A stretch of 64,000 nucleotides of DNA, from NCBI RefSeq assembly GCF_030053345.1, contig NZ_JASGBP010000004.1:1-64000 (forward strand). Direction: 5' to 3'. The translations under genes were made by a program, and so were the position numbers. Source of the DNA: Flavobacterium sedimenticola (GTDB lineage Bacteria; Bacteroidota; Bacteroidia; Flavobacteriales; Flavobacteriaceae). Positions 35,147-43,022 of this stretch are shown here, one piece after another. The first letter of the stretch is position 1, and every line of letters starts with the position of its first letter. The notes beneath the pieces were generated by a model that saw nothing but the letters and a program-made list of their open reading frames with translations, was not told the DNA's origin and made no database searches.

Positions 35147-36085
35147 TTATAATAGACCTCTGCCGGTTTTTTTGATTTTATTTTCGTTTTGAAACTCTTT
35201 CACCAAATTATCCAAAATACCGTTGATAAAAATACTGCTTTTAGGCGTCGAATATTCTTTGGCAATTTCGAGGTATTCGTTAATGGTTACCTTGATGGGA
35301 ATAGACGGAAACTTCAAAAACTCACAGATGGCCATTTTCAGAATAATGGTATCGATTTCCGCTATACGATCGGCGTCCCAATTGGGGGTTTTATCGATGT
35401 ATTCTTTGGCCAAATCCAATTCGTTTAAAACCGTTTTTCGGAACAAATGGCCCACAAACTCTCGGTCTTCTTCATCTTTATACAATTTCACCACTTTAAA
35501 ATCGTCTTTCTCCGAAATGGCTTTGAGCTGTTTTTGGATTTGGGTATTCACTAACGGAATATCATCGGTCCAAGTGAGTTTATGGTCTTCTAAATAATCG
35601 TAAAGTTTTTCATTGGGCGCAATCAATTCGGTAAACATATCGATAACGAATTGCTTGTCTTCCTCAAACGTATTAATGCGGTTGCGCATGTATTTAGCAT
35701 ACAAGTCACTTTGTTTGATTTCGTTAAGCAAAATCAGAATATAATCGTCATTGAGTACCCAATTGTTGATTTTGCGTTGCTCCAGGGCAATGCTGAGCGA
35801 GCTGTTGTCTTCCAATTGAAGCAGCACGGCATTGTTGATGAATTTTGGGTTGGGATTTTTTTCTTCGGGTGTTGCCAAATGTTTTTTGCTGGACGTGTCC
35901 AAAAAAACAATTTCTTTTTTTCTGATTTCGGTCAGCGTAGACAACATGATAAGATACAAATCTTGAATATTATCAATACTTTGGATTAAGAATTTTTCTT
36001 CTTTCTCCAAATCATCAGTATTTTTTTGATGCATCGCGTAGATGGATTGCATCACTTTTACCCGAATATGTCTTCTGTTTAACAC
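35147..36085 (-). CDS. nusB: Transcription antitermination protein NusB, long Bacteroidota form
   Basis: A 312-residue protein, about twice the usual NusB length. The start MLNRRHIRVKVMQSIYAMHQ matches the first NusB helix. About 150 residues of charged helical insertion follow. The C-terminal NusB core (WDADRIAEIDTIILKMAICEFLKFPSIPIKVTINEYLEIAKEYSTPKSSIFINGILDNL, about 230-295) is complete. NusB binds boxA RNA with S10 in rRNA antitermination. The extension is normal for the phylum. Confidence 0.9.
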   Translation of the reverse strand: MLNRRHIRVKVMQSIYAMHQKNTDDLEKEEKFLIQSIDNIQDLYLIMLSTLTEIRKKEIVFLDTSSKKHLATPEEKNPNPKFINNAVLLQLEDNSSLSIALEQRKINNWVLNDDYILILLNEIKQSDLYAKYMRNRINTFEEDKQFVIDMFTELIAPNEKLYDYLEDHKLTWTDDIPLVNTQIQKQLKAISEKDDFKVVKLYKDEEDREFVGHLFRKTVLNELDLAKEYIDKTPNWDADRIAEIDTIILKMAICEFLKFPSIPIKVTINEYLEIAKEYSTPKSSIFINGILDNLVKEFQNENKIKKTGRGLL

Positions 36086-36106
36086 CTGTAAGAACTTTTT
36101 AAAATT

Positions 36107-36136
36107 AACAACGCGAAAGTTGCCTTTCGCGTTGCA
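36107..36136 (-). terminator. Intrinsic terminator after the leucine dehydrogenase gene
   Basis: CAACGCGAAAG-TTGC-CTTTCGCGTTG, perfect 11-bp stem with a T-rich tail on the minus strand, between the dehydrogenase stop and nusB. Confidence 0.7.
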
Positions 36137-36163
36137 AAAATAGGAATATTTTAAAGCTAATCC

Positions 36164-37270
36164 TTATTTATTAGCGTTTTCTTTTTTTCTTTGATCAATT
36201 CTGTTTTGCGCAATTTGCATAGCCGCTTGTTGCGTGGTCATGTTATTCACATCGGCAAAATTGAAAATCTCCAACGTAGTATTGTAGATGTTTTCGGTTC
36301 TGCGCATGGCTTCGGCTTTGTCGTATTTTACGATTTCACCGTATACATTGATGATGCCACCGGCGTTGATTAAGAAATCGGGCGCATACGCAATGCCTCT
36401 TTCTCTTAAAATTTGACCGTGAACCGCTTCCACCGCCAACTGATTGTTAGCCGCTCCGGCAATAACTTTAGCTTTGATTTTGTGGATGGTTTCATCGTTA
36501 ATGGTAGCACCCAAAGCACAAGGAGAATAAATATCCACATCGGCTGCGTATAAGTCGGCTCCCGTAAAAATCTTAGCGCCGTATTTGGCTACCATATTTT
36601 CCATTTTATCTTGGTGAATATCGGACACAAACACCTCAGCGCCTTCTTGCGTCAAATAGCTGATAAGCGTTTCTCCGACATGACCGGTTCCTTGTACCAA
36701 TACTTTTTTACCGTCTAATTTTTCAGAACCGAATTGGTATTTGGCCGCTGCTTTCATTCCCATATAAACCCCGTAAGCCGTTACCGGTGACGGATTTCCT
36801 GAACCACCGATTTCTTCCGAGATACCGGTTACAAATTTCGTCACTTTGTGGATTCGGTCCATGTCTTCGGTAGTGGTACCTACATCTTCAGCAGTAATAT
36901 ATTTTCCACTTAAAGAATTAACAAATTCGCCAAATCGCGTAATCATTTCCGGCGTTTTATCTTTTTTAGAATCTCCAATAATTACGGCCTTTCCGCCTCC
37001 TAAATTCAAACCGGTTATAGCCGATTTGTAGGTCATTCCGCGGGATAATCTCAAAACATCATTCAGTGCTTCCCACTCATTGGCGTAATTCCACATTCTT
37101 GTTCCACCCAACGCCGGTCCCATAACTGTGTTATGAATACCAATTATTGCTTTTAATCCTGTATCTTTGTCGTGACAAAAAACAATTTGTTCGTGGTTAT
37201 CAAACGAAAGTTGACCAAAAACAGGATCCATTTTTGCAAGCGCTACCGGTGTAGTGATTTCTGAAGTCAT
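36164..37270 (-). CDS. Glu/Leu/Phe/Val dehydrogenase, leucine-dehydrogenase type
   Basis: A 368-residue NAD-dependent amino-acid dehydrogenase. HNTVMGPALGGTRMWNY and RGMTYKSAITGLNLGGGKAVIIGD carry the catalytic Lys residues (about 80-100). GKKVLVQGTGHVGETLISYL is the Rossmann motif. The length and ALGGTRMW fit the leucine/phenylalanine group, not glutamate dehydrogenase. It would start branched-chain amino-acid breakdown, consistent with the fused E1 enzyme elsewhere in the window. A TACTTTTG box lies at 37314-37321 upstream. Confidence 0.9.
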   Translation of the reverse strand: MTSEITTPVALAKMDPVFGQLSFDNHEQIVFCHDKDTGLKAIIGIHNTVMGPALGGTRMWNYANEWEALNDVLRLSRGMTYKSAITGLNLGGGKAVIIGDSKKDKTPEMITRFGEFVNSLSGKYITAEDVGTTTEDMDRIHKVTKFVTGISEEIGGSGNPSPVTAYGVYMGMKAAAKYQFGSEKLDGKKVLVQGTGHVGETLISYLTQEGAEVFVSDIHQDKMENMVAKYGAKIFTGADLYAADVDIYSPCALGATINDETIHKIKAKVIAGAANNQLAVEAVHGQILRERGIAYAPDFLINAGGIINVYGEIVKYDKAEAMRRTENIYNTTLEIFNFADVNNMTTQQAAMQIAQNRIDQRKKENANK

Positions 37271-37313
37271 AATTGTAGTAGTATTAATTAAAGACTTTTT
37301 AAAAAAGTCGGTA

Positions 37314-37321
37314 CAAAAGTA
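37314..37321 (-). promoter_or_regulatory. Possible -7 box (TACTTTTG) for the leucine dehydrogenase gene
   Basis: TAnnTTTG match on the minus strand, 43 bp before the ATG at 37270. The leader holds a near-perfect palindrome (GACTTTTT/AAAAAAGTC, 37293-37309). No clean -33 box seen. Confidence 0.4.
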
Positions 37322-37467
37322 TAATATTATTCAATAAAATTCGTTGACAGCTCTAATAATTAGTAATTTGTTAATAAATTCAATTTATACCAACAATATC
37401 ATAATTTCGTTATTATTAAACATTTTAACATTTTTAAGGCCCTAAGTCGCATTTCTTTAAAAATAAC

Positions 37468-39225
37468 ATGAAAGAACTTCAGTATTTAAATAAATATTTT
37501 GTCAAATACAAATTCCACTTTTTATTAGGAATTTTAATCACTATTGTAGCCCAAATCTTTTCTTTGTTTACGCCGAAGTTGGTCAGCAAATCGTTTAAAG
37601 CCATCGAGGACTTTCACAAGAACAATTTGAGTGACGCTGTGATTAAAACCGAACTCACTCACAATATTCTTTGGATTGTAGGCACCACACTGATTGCCGG
37701 GGTATTGACTTTTTTAATGCGACAAACGTTAATCGTAATGTCGCGTCATGTAGAGTTTGATTTGAAAAATGAGGTGTTTCGCCACTACGAAGTATTGGAT
37801 CAAAACTTCTACAAACGGAACCGAACCGGCGATTTAATGAATCGCATCAGCGAAGACGTAGCAAAAGTCCGAATGTATGTTGGTCCCGCTGTGATGTACA
37901 CCATCAACACCTTCATCCGATTTACGGTAGTGATTATATACATGTATAATGTATCGCCTTTGCTTACCTTATACACCATACTGCCGCTGCCGATTCTCTC
38001 CTTTATTATCTTCCGATTGAGCACCGAAATCAACAAGCGAAGCACTACTTTTCAACAGTATTTATCCAAAATATCCAGTTTTACGCAAGAAGTGTTCTCG
38101 GGCATCAGAGTTGTAAAAGCCTATGCTCTCGAGAAGCAACATCAGGACAAGTTGGTGGATTTGGCCAAAGAAAGCAAAGCCAAGAGCATGAGTTTGGCAC
38201 GCGTGCAATCGCTATTTGGTCCTTTGATGATTGCCTTGATTGGCGTAAGTAATTTGGTGGTGATTTATTTTGGCGGTTTAATGTATATAGACGGGAGTAT
38301 CAAAAGTATTGGTACCATAGCCGAGTTTATATTGTATGTAAACATGCTGACTTGGCCGGTGGCTTCTATCGGATGGGTTTCTTCTTTAGTTCAGGAAGCC
38401 GAAGCCTCGCAAAAACGCATCAATGAATTTTTAAAAATAGAACCTGAGATTAAAAATAAATACAAAGACCGAAGTATTATTGCGGGTGAAATTGAATTCA
38501 AGAATGTGACCTATACTTATGAAGACACGGGAATTACTGCGCTACAGAATGTTTCTTTCACGGTCAAAAAAGGAGAAACCTTGGCCATTTTGGGTCAAAC
38601 CGGAGCCGGAAAATCGAGTATCTTGACATTAATTACCCGAATGGATGACATCAAAGAAGGGCAAATCCTGATTGATGGCCAACCTATCGATCAGTTGAAC
38701 TTATTCGATCTCAGAAACAGCATCGGTATCGTCCCTCAGGATGCCTTTTTATTTTCGGATACCATCAAAAATAACATCAAATTCGGAAAAGAAAACGCGA
38801 CCGATGACGAAGTCATCAACGCGGCTCAAAAAGCGGTAGTACACAGCAACATCATCAATTTTACCCAGGGTTATGATACCGTTTTAGGGGAACGCGGCAT
38901 TACGCTTTCGGGCGGACAAAAGCAACGGGTTTCCATTGCACGAGCCATCATCAAAGACCCGCAGATATTGTTGTTTGACGATTGTCTGTCGGCCGTAGAC
39001 ACCGAAACTGAGGAACAAATTTTGAATAATTTATTGGAAATCAGCAAAGGCAAAACCACCATCATTGTGAGCCACCGAGTGTCTTCTGCCAAGAACGCCG
39101 ATAAAATTATTATTTTGGAAGAAGGACAAATTATTCAAGAAGGCACTCATAATCAATTGGTAAACCAAGAAGGATATTATGCCGAATTGTACTTGAAACA
39201 ACTTTCGGAAAAAGAAATACACTAA
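37468..39225 (+). CDS. ABC exporter half-transporter (MsbA-like)
   Basis: A 585-residue fusion of a six-helix exporter domain (about 1-320) and an ATPase domain (about 345-580). Walker A is GQTGAGKSSIL (about 376), the signature is LSGGQKQRVSIARA, Walker B is ILLFDDCLSAVD, with the H-switch IVSHRVS. LGERGITLSGGQ is typical of type IV exporters. The Walker B Asp is followed by Asp rather than Glu (FDDCLSAVD), a change that usually slows hydrolysis. Acts as a homodimer; cargo unknown. Confidence 0.88.
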   Translation: MKELQYLNKYFVKYKFHFLLGILITIVAQIFSLFTPKLVSKSFKAIEDFHKNNLSDAVIKTELTHNILWIVGTTLIAGVLTFLMRQTLIVMSRHVEFDLKNEVFRHYEVLDQNFYKRNRTGDLMNRISEDVAKVRMYVGPAVMYTINTFIRFTVVIIYMYNVSPLLTLYTILPLPILSFIIFRLSTEINKRSTTFQQYLSKISSFTQEVFSGIRVVKAYALEKQHQDKLVDLAKESKAKSMSLARVQSLFGPLMIALIGVSNLVVIYFGGLMYIDGSIKSIGTIAEFILYVNMLTWPVASIGWVSSLVQEAEASQKRINEFLKIEPEIKNKYKDRSIIAGEIEFKNVTYTYEDTGITALQNVSFTVKKGETLAILGQTGAGKSSILTLITRMDDIKEGQILIDGQPIDQLNLFDLRNSIGIVPQDAFLFSDTIKNNIKFGKENATDDEVINAAQKAVVHSNIINFTQGYDTVLGERGITLSGGQKQRVSIARAIIKDPQILLFDDCLSAVDTETEEQILNNLLEISKGKTTIIVSHRVSSAKNADKIIILEEGQIIQEGTHNQLVNQEGYYAELYLKQLSEKEIH

Positions 39226-39295
39226 TTGTTGCTTGGTAACAAAAATTTTACCATTTTTGAACTGTACAGAAACATTATAAATTGATTGAACGTAT

Positions 39296-39673
39296 ATGAG
39301 AGAAAATGATATGTTAGAAAAAGATGAGATTTTTTCTAAAGTTTTAAGAGCAGGGCGAAGAACATATTTCTTCGATGTGAGAGCTACCAAAGCTGACGAT
39401 TATTACATCACGATTACCGAAAGTAAAAAGTTTACCGAAGAAGACGGATCGTTTCACTTTAAAAAACACAAAATTTATTTATACAAAGAAGACTTTGCCG
39501 CTTTTACGGATATTTTAGGTGAAATGACCGCCTATGTTTTAAACCACAAAGGGGAAGAAGTGATTTCGGAAAGACACCAAAAAGACTTCAAAAGAGAATA
39601 CCAAACCGAAAGTTCAGAAGAATCGAAAACTTCCGACAAGAGTTTTACCGATATTGATTTTGACGATATTTAA
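39296..39673 (+). CDS. PUR family nucleic-acid-binding protein (DUF3276)
   Basis: A 125-residue protein. One PUR repeat (EIFSKVLRAGRRTYFFDVRATKADDYYITITESKKF...FHFKKHKIYLYKEDFAAFTDILGEM, about 10-82) is followed by an acidic disordered tail (ending FTDIDFDDI). PUR-alpha-like proteins bind single-stranded purine-rich DNA or RNA as dimers. The tail resembles those of single-strand binding proteins that recruit partners. Regulatory target unknown. Confidence 0.87.
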   Translation: MRENDMLEKDEIFSKVLRAGRRTYFFDVRATKADDYYITITESKKFTEEDGSFHFKKHKIYLYKEDFAAFTDILGEMTAYVLNHKGEEVISERHQKDFKREYQTESSEESKTSDKSFTDIDFDDI

Positions 39674-39703
39674 GATAATACAAGGCCTAAGCCACTAAGA
39701 AGT

Positions 39704-39736
39704 AAACCCAAAGACGTTTTTGTTTTTGGGTTTTTA
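39704..39736. terminator. Bidirectional intrinsic terminator
   Basis: AAACCCAAA/TTTGGGTTT arms with A-rich and T-rich flanks, between convergent genes. Confidence 0.75.
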
Positions 39737-39739
39737 TTT

Positions 39740-40081
39740 TTAACCGATACGCAATCCGTTTTCCACTTTACTATCGGAAGTCAGCAACACGATATCATTG
39801 TCCAAACCCACAGAACCCAATACTAAGCATTCGCTCATAAAATTCCCGATTTGTTTCTTGGGAAAATTAACCACGGCTACAATTTGCTTACCGATTAAAG
39901 CTTCTTTGGTGTAGCGCTTGGTAATTTGCGCCGAAGATTTCCGGATTCCGATTTCGGTACCAAAATCAATGACCAATTGATAAGCCGGTTTTCGGGCCGC
40001 CGGAAAATCGTTGGCTTCCACAATCGTCCCGACACGCATTTCTACTTTTTCAAAATCGGTCCACGTTAAATTTTGTTCCAT
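39740..40081 (-). CDS. tRNA-binding-domain protein (CsaA-like)
   Basis: A 113-residue protein. Start at 40081 (MEQNLTWTDFEKVEMRVGTIVEA) is used because the 12 residues upstream of it come from a terminator hairpin. It is a single EMAP/tRNA-binding OB fold, with PAYQLVIDFGTEIGIRKSSAQIT and VAVVNFPKKQIGNFMSECLVLG as in CsaA, a dimeric protein described as an export chaperone that also binds tRNA. Confidence 0.88.
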   Translation of the reverse strand: MEQNLTWTDFEKVEMRVGTIVEANDFPAARKPAYQLVIDFGTEIGIRKSSAQITKRYTKEALIGKQIVAVVNFPKKQIGNFMSECLVLGSVGLDNDIVLLTSDSKVENGLRIG

Positions 40082-40087
40082 ATTTTT

Positions 40088-40114
40088 ACTAAAAAAGCAC
40101 TCAAAAGAGTGCTT
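40088..40114 (-). terminator. Intrinsic terminator after the cytochrome gene
   Basis: AAGCACTC-AAAA-GAGTGCTT hairpin with a T-run on the minus strand. It also encodes the rejected N-terminal extension of the CsaA-like gene. Confidence 0.75.
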
Positions 40115-40119
40115 CATGA

Positions 40120-40407
40120 TTAATTCATCGTCAAATAATTATAGATTTTTTGGCCTTGTGCATCGTCTAACCGGGCTTTCTTTTGCATGCGCAACACGAT
40201 AGGTTTCCATTGTTCGGCGGAGAAATCTTTAGCCTGATACAACTTATGGCAGCTGGAGCAGTTATTTTCATACAACGATTTGCCTTCTGCCAATTCCGGT
40301 GTCAGCGCTTTTTCAGTGGAAACGGCAACGGTTGGCGCACTCGATTTAGAGGCACACGAGTACATAGTGGCTGCCAAAATAAGTAAGGCCGGTACTTTAT
40401 ATTTCAT
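40120..40407 (-). CDS. Small monoheme c-type cytochrome lipoprotein
   Basis: A 95-residue lipoprotein. Signal peptide with lipobox (LAATMYSCASK), then a cytochrome c fold of about 55 residues with one haem site (NNCSSCHKL, about 53-57) and a likely axial Met in VLRMQKKARL. It is among the smallest cytochrome c domains and probably an electron shuttle on the outer leaflet of the inner membrane or on the outer membrane. Redox partner not evident from neighbours. Confidence 0.83.
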   Translation of the reverse strand: MKYKVPALLILAATMYSCASKSSAPTVAVSTEKALTPELAEGKSLYENNCSSCHKLYQAKDFSAEQWKPIVLRMQKKARLDDAQGQKIYNYLTMN

Positions 40408-40437
40408 GGTTTTTAATTATTGGTTAGAGTAAAAATA

Positions 40438-40469
40438 TTAAAAAATCCCAACCGTAGCCGATTGGGATT
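40438..40469 (-). terminator. Intrinsic terminator after the PPIase gene
   Basis: AATCCCAA/TTGGGATT arms around a 10-base loop, followed by a T-run on the minus strand. Confidence 0.75.
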
Positions 40470-40513
40470 GGGTTTTAATCAAATATTAATTTTCTGTACC
40501 GTAAACAGAGGGT

Positions 40514-41446
40514 TTACTTTACATCCATCAACTCTACGTCGAATATCAAAGTAGCGTTCGGCGGAATAACGCCTCCGGCTCCGCTCGCCCCGTATCCTAA
40601 ATAGGACGGAATTACAAAACGGGCTTTATCGCCTACTTGCAATAGGGCAATCCCTTCGTCCCAACCTTCAATGACATGGCCTTTTCCTAACGGGAATTCA
40701 ATGGGTTTTTTGCGCGGATACGATGAATCAAAGGTTTTGCCGTTTTCCAATTGACCGGTATAATGTACCGAAACAGTTTTTCCGGCCTCCGCTTTTTTAC
40801 CATTTCCTTTTTGGATGATTTTGTAGCGCAAACCGCTTTCGGTTTTGTCGAAACCGGCCGCTAATTTTTCCATTGCCGCTTCGGCAGCTTTTTTGGCTTC
40901 CTCGATTCTTCTTTGACGGGAGCCTTCAAACGTACGGAACGCTTCAATGGCATTCCACGCTTGGGCTTCCTCACCTACTCGGATGATTTCGATATTTTGG
41001 ATGATGTCGCCTTGCACAATTTGGTTAACGATATCTTGCCCTTCTACTACGTGACCGAAAACGGTGTGTTTGTCATCTAACCAAGTGGTTGGGACATGCG
41101 TAATAAAAAATTGAGAGCCGTTTGTTCCCGGACCCGCATTGGCCATCGATAACACGCCCGGCTTGTCGTGACGCAAATCGACATGAAACTCATCGTCGAA
41201 GTTGTAACCCGGTCCGCCGGTTCCGATGCCTTGCGGACAACCGCCTTGTATCATAAAATCGGGGATAACGCGGTGGAATTTTAAACCGTCGTAATAGGGT
41301 TTGCCCATAGCTTTGGCTGAATTCTCCAATTGCCCTTCGGCTAAGCCAACAAAATTCCCTACAGTTCCCGGTGTTAAATCGTGTGTTAATTTTACTAAAA
41401 TCGATCCTTTAGTGGTGTTGAATTTAGCGTATATTCCGTTTTCCAT
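40514..41446 (-). CDS. Peptidyl-prolyl isomerase, cyclophilin-FKBP fusion
   Basis: A 310-residue protein with two isomerase domains. A cyclophilin domain covers about 1-160 (FHRVIPDFMIQGGCPQGIGTGGPGY, GTNGSQFFITHVPTTWLDDKHTVFGHVVEG). A charged helix (about 168-195) joins it to an FKBP domain, about 200-310 (VSVHYTGQLENGKTFDSS, VIEGWDEGIALLQVGDKARFVIPSYLGYG). Catalytic Arg, Phe and His of the cyclophilin and the FKBP aromatic pocket residues are kept. There is no signal peptide, so it is cytosolic. Such fusions (FCBP-like) occur in Flavobacteria. Confidence 0.9.
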   Translation of the reverse strand: MENGIYAKFNTTKGSILVKLTHDLTPGTVGNFVGLAEGQLENSAKAMGKPYYDGLKFHRVIPDFMIQGGCPQGIGTGGPGYNFDDEFHVDLRHDKPGVLSMANAGPGTNGSQFFITHVPTTWLDDKHTVFGHVVEGQDIVNQIVQGDIIQNIEIIRVGEEAQAWNAIEAFRTFEGSRQRRIEEAKKAAEAAMEKLAAGFDKTESGLRYKIIQKGNGKKAEAGKTVSVHYTGQLENGKTFDSSYPRKKPIEFPLGKGHVIEGWDEGIALLQVGDKARFVIPSYLGYGASGAGGVIPPNATLIFDVELMDVK

Positions 41447-41492
41447 TGCTTTAATTGTTAAAAATACGGTGCAAAGTTACTACAATATATTG

Positions 41493-41500
41493 TAAATTTG
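41493..41500 (+). promoter_or_regulatory. Probable -7 box (TAAATTTG) for the DUF1569 gene
   Basis: TAnnTTTG match 19 bp before the ATG at 41520. An opposite-strand TAACTTTG (41472-41479) could serve the divergent PPIase gene, so the two -7 boxes would lie 13 bp apart. Confidence 0.45.
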
Positions 41501-41519
41501 ATGACCTAAAAACAAAACC

Positions 41520-41969
41520 ATGCCTTCCATTTACAACAAAACCGATAACGACGCTTTCATTGCCCGAATTGAACAACTCACCCCCGAAAGTAAAGCTTTG
41601 TGGGGCAAAATGACCGTAGACCAGATGCTGTCTCACTGTCAGGCGCCTATGGATTTTGCCTTCGGAAAAATTCCGATGAAAGCTAATTTTTTGATGCGAT
41701 TGATAGGAAAGTTGGTAAGAAACAAAATATTGAACTCGAAAGAATACCAAAAAAACAGTCCGACTGCTCCGGCATTTATTCGGAAAGAAGTGTATGATTT
41801 TGAGGAAGCCAAAAAAGGCCTGATTGAACGCATAAACACCTTCTCGGAACTGGGCCAAAAAGCCATTAAAACTACCAAGCATCCTTTTTTTGGGGAGATG
41901 ACCTATGAGGAATGGAGCAAAATGCACACCATGCATTTGGATCATCACTTAAGACAATTTGGTGTTTAG
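41520..41969 (+). CDS. DUF1569 (DinB-like fold) protein
   Basis: A 149-residue helical protein. [23 protein letters not shown] and [26 protein letters not shown] carry the His residues of the DinB-like metal site (His40 and the C-terminal HxxxH). Members are possibly thiol- or metal-dependent transferases of unknown substrate. Its TAG stop (41967-41969) overlaps the first bases of repeat element B. Confidence 0.82.
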   Translation: MPSIYNKTDNDAFIARIEQLTPESKALWGKMTVDQMLSHCQAPMDFAFGKIPMKANFLMRLIGKLVRNKILNSKEYQKNSPTAPAFIRKEVYDFEEAKKGLIERINTFSELGQKAIKTTKHPFFGEMTYEEWSKMHTMHLDHHLRQFGV

Positions 41970-42045
41970 CCCGGGTTGCAGCGGCATCCTTTTGCCTTGT
42001 TTTATGACAAGGCAAAAGATAGAGCGGAAAACCGGAAATAGCTTC
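41968..42045. repeat. Dispersed hairpin element, copy B
   Basis: Flank AGCCCGGGTTGCAGCGGCAT, stem CTTTTGCCTTGT-TTTATG-ACAAGGCAAAAG (perfect 12 bp), flank GATAGAGCGGAAAACCGGAA ending AGCTTC. The flanks match copy A at 23361; the stem does not. Confidence 0.82.
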
Positions 42046-42068
42046 ACACTTCGACAAGCTCAGTGTGA
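42044..42068 (+). repeat. Palindromic repeat (core TCGACAAGCTC), intergenic copy
   Basis: Perfect 7-bp arms TCACACT/AGTGTGA around the 11-bp core. It abuts repeat element B and lies 25 bp before the trmD ATG. Confidence 0.78.
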
Positions 42069-42081
42069 CATTCTATTTTTA

Positions 42082-42089
42082 TATCTTTG
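42082..42089 (+). promoter_or_regulatory. Possible -7 box (TATCTTTG) immediately before trmD
   Basis: TAnnTTTG match ending 4 bp before the trmD ATG. If used, the transcript would be leaderless or nearly so. A -33 TTTG is not seen. Confidence 0.4.
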
Positions 42090-42093
42090 CGCC

Positions 42094-42771
42094 ATGCGAA
42101 TTGACATCATTACCATATTGCCCGACTTACTACGAAGCCCGTTTGAAGGTTCGATTATGAAACGCGCCATCGAAAAAGGTTTGGTGGAAGTGCATTTTCA
42201 CAACCTGAGAGACTACACCACCAACAAGCAAAAAAGCGTAGACGATTACCAATTTGGCGGCGGTGCCGGAATGGTGATGATGGTGCAACCCATAGACGAT
42301 TGCATCACGCATTTGAAAAGCCAACGCGATTACGACGAAATTATTTACATGACGCCCGACGGCGAGACGTTGAACCAAAAAATGGCCAACTCGATGTCGT
42401 TGTATGAAAACATCATTATTTTATGCGGGCACTACAAAGGCGTAGACCAACGCGTGCGCGATCATTTTATCACAAAAGAAATTTCGATAGGCGATTACGT
42501 ACTTTCGGGTGGTGAAATTGGCGCCATAGTGTTGTGTGATGCTTTGATTCGATTGATTCCCGGCGTGTTGAGCGATGAAACCTCGGCTTTGACCGACAGT
42601 TTTCAGGACAACTTATTGTCGCCGCCCATTTATACCCGACCGGCCGATTACAAAGGTTGGAAAGTACCTGAAGTGTTGACCAGCGGTCATTTTGCCAAAA
42701 TAGAAAAATGGCGGGAAGATATGGCGTATGAGCACACTAAAAACCGACGTCCTGACTTGCTTGAAGAGTAA
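42094..42771 (+). CDS. trmD: tRNA (guanine37-N1)-methyltransferase
   Basis: A 225-residue SPOUT enzyme that makes m1G37 in tRNAs reading CNN codons. ATG 42094 starts the conserved [29 protein letters not shown]; the frame continues upstream through repeats and is not coding there. The trefoil-knot motifs [31 protein letters not shown] and the C-terminal [28 protein letters not shown] are complete. Followed by rplS, the usual partner in many bacteria, but with an own promoter before rplS. Confidence 0.95.
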   Translation: MRIDIITILPDLLRSPFEGSIMKRAIEKGLVEVHFHNLRDYTTNKQKSVDDYQFGGGAGMVMMVQPIDDCITHLKSQRDYDEIIYMTPDGETLNQKMANSMSLYENIIILCGHYKGVDQRVRDHFITKEISIGDYVLSGGEIGAIVLCDALIRLIPGVLSDETSALTDSFQDNLLSPPIYTRPADYKGWKVPEVLTSGHFAKIEKWREDMAYEHTKNRRPDLLEE

Positions 42772-42899
42772 GTTCTTCGTTTACATTTTGAACATTGAGC
42801 TGGAAATACTTCGTAAGTAACTGACAAAAAGCTATTTGCAAGTTTCTTTTTTCTTTGAAATAATTCAAAAATTATAATCCGAAATTGCTTCGCCAGTCT

Positions 42900-42923
42900 C
42901 AAAACAAATCCAAATTTGTTTTG
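42900..42923 (+). promoter_or_regulatory. Inverted repeat overlapping the rplS -33 region
   Basis: CAAAACAAAT-CCAA-ATTTGTTTTG, perfect 10-bp arms. Its right end coincides with the -33 TTTG. No T-run follows, so it is a candidate operator rather than a terminator of trmD. Confidence 0.45.
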
Positions 42924-42951
42924 TTCGTGTCAAAATAATTATATAAATTTG
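42920..42951 (+). promoter_or_regulatory. Bacteroidota-type promoter of rplS
   Basis: TTTG (42920-42923), 20-bp spacer, TAAATTTG (42944-42951), 71 bp before the rplS ATG. Confidence 0.65.
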
Positions 42952-42956
42952 CCCCC

Positions 42957-43022
42957 ACATTTGACCAACCTCTGGCGAGAACCGTGAATGTTGCTCAGAT
43001 TTTAAACCATAATAATCATAAA
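42957..43022 (+). promoter_or_regulatory. rplS 5' leader, possible L19 autoregulatory leader
   Basis: About 65 nt of untranslated leader. The part at 42963-43000 (GACCAACCTCTGGCGAGAAC on) is GC-richer than its surroundings and may fold. Ribosomal-protein leaders upstream of L19 genes have been described in Flavobacteria; I could not verify that this sequence matches, and only a short stem is visible by eye. Confidence 0.3.

Noticed and set aside
42687..42902. 71-codon minus frame at the trmD-rplS gap
   Set aside because: Overlaps the trmD 3' end and the inverted repeat; no recognisable protein features.
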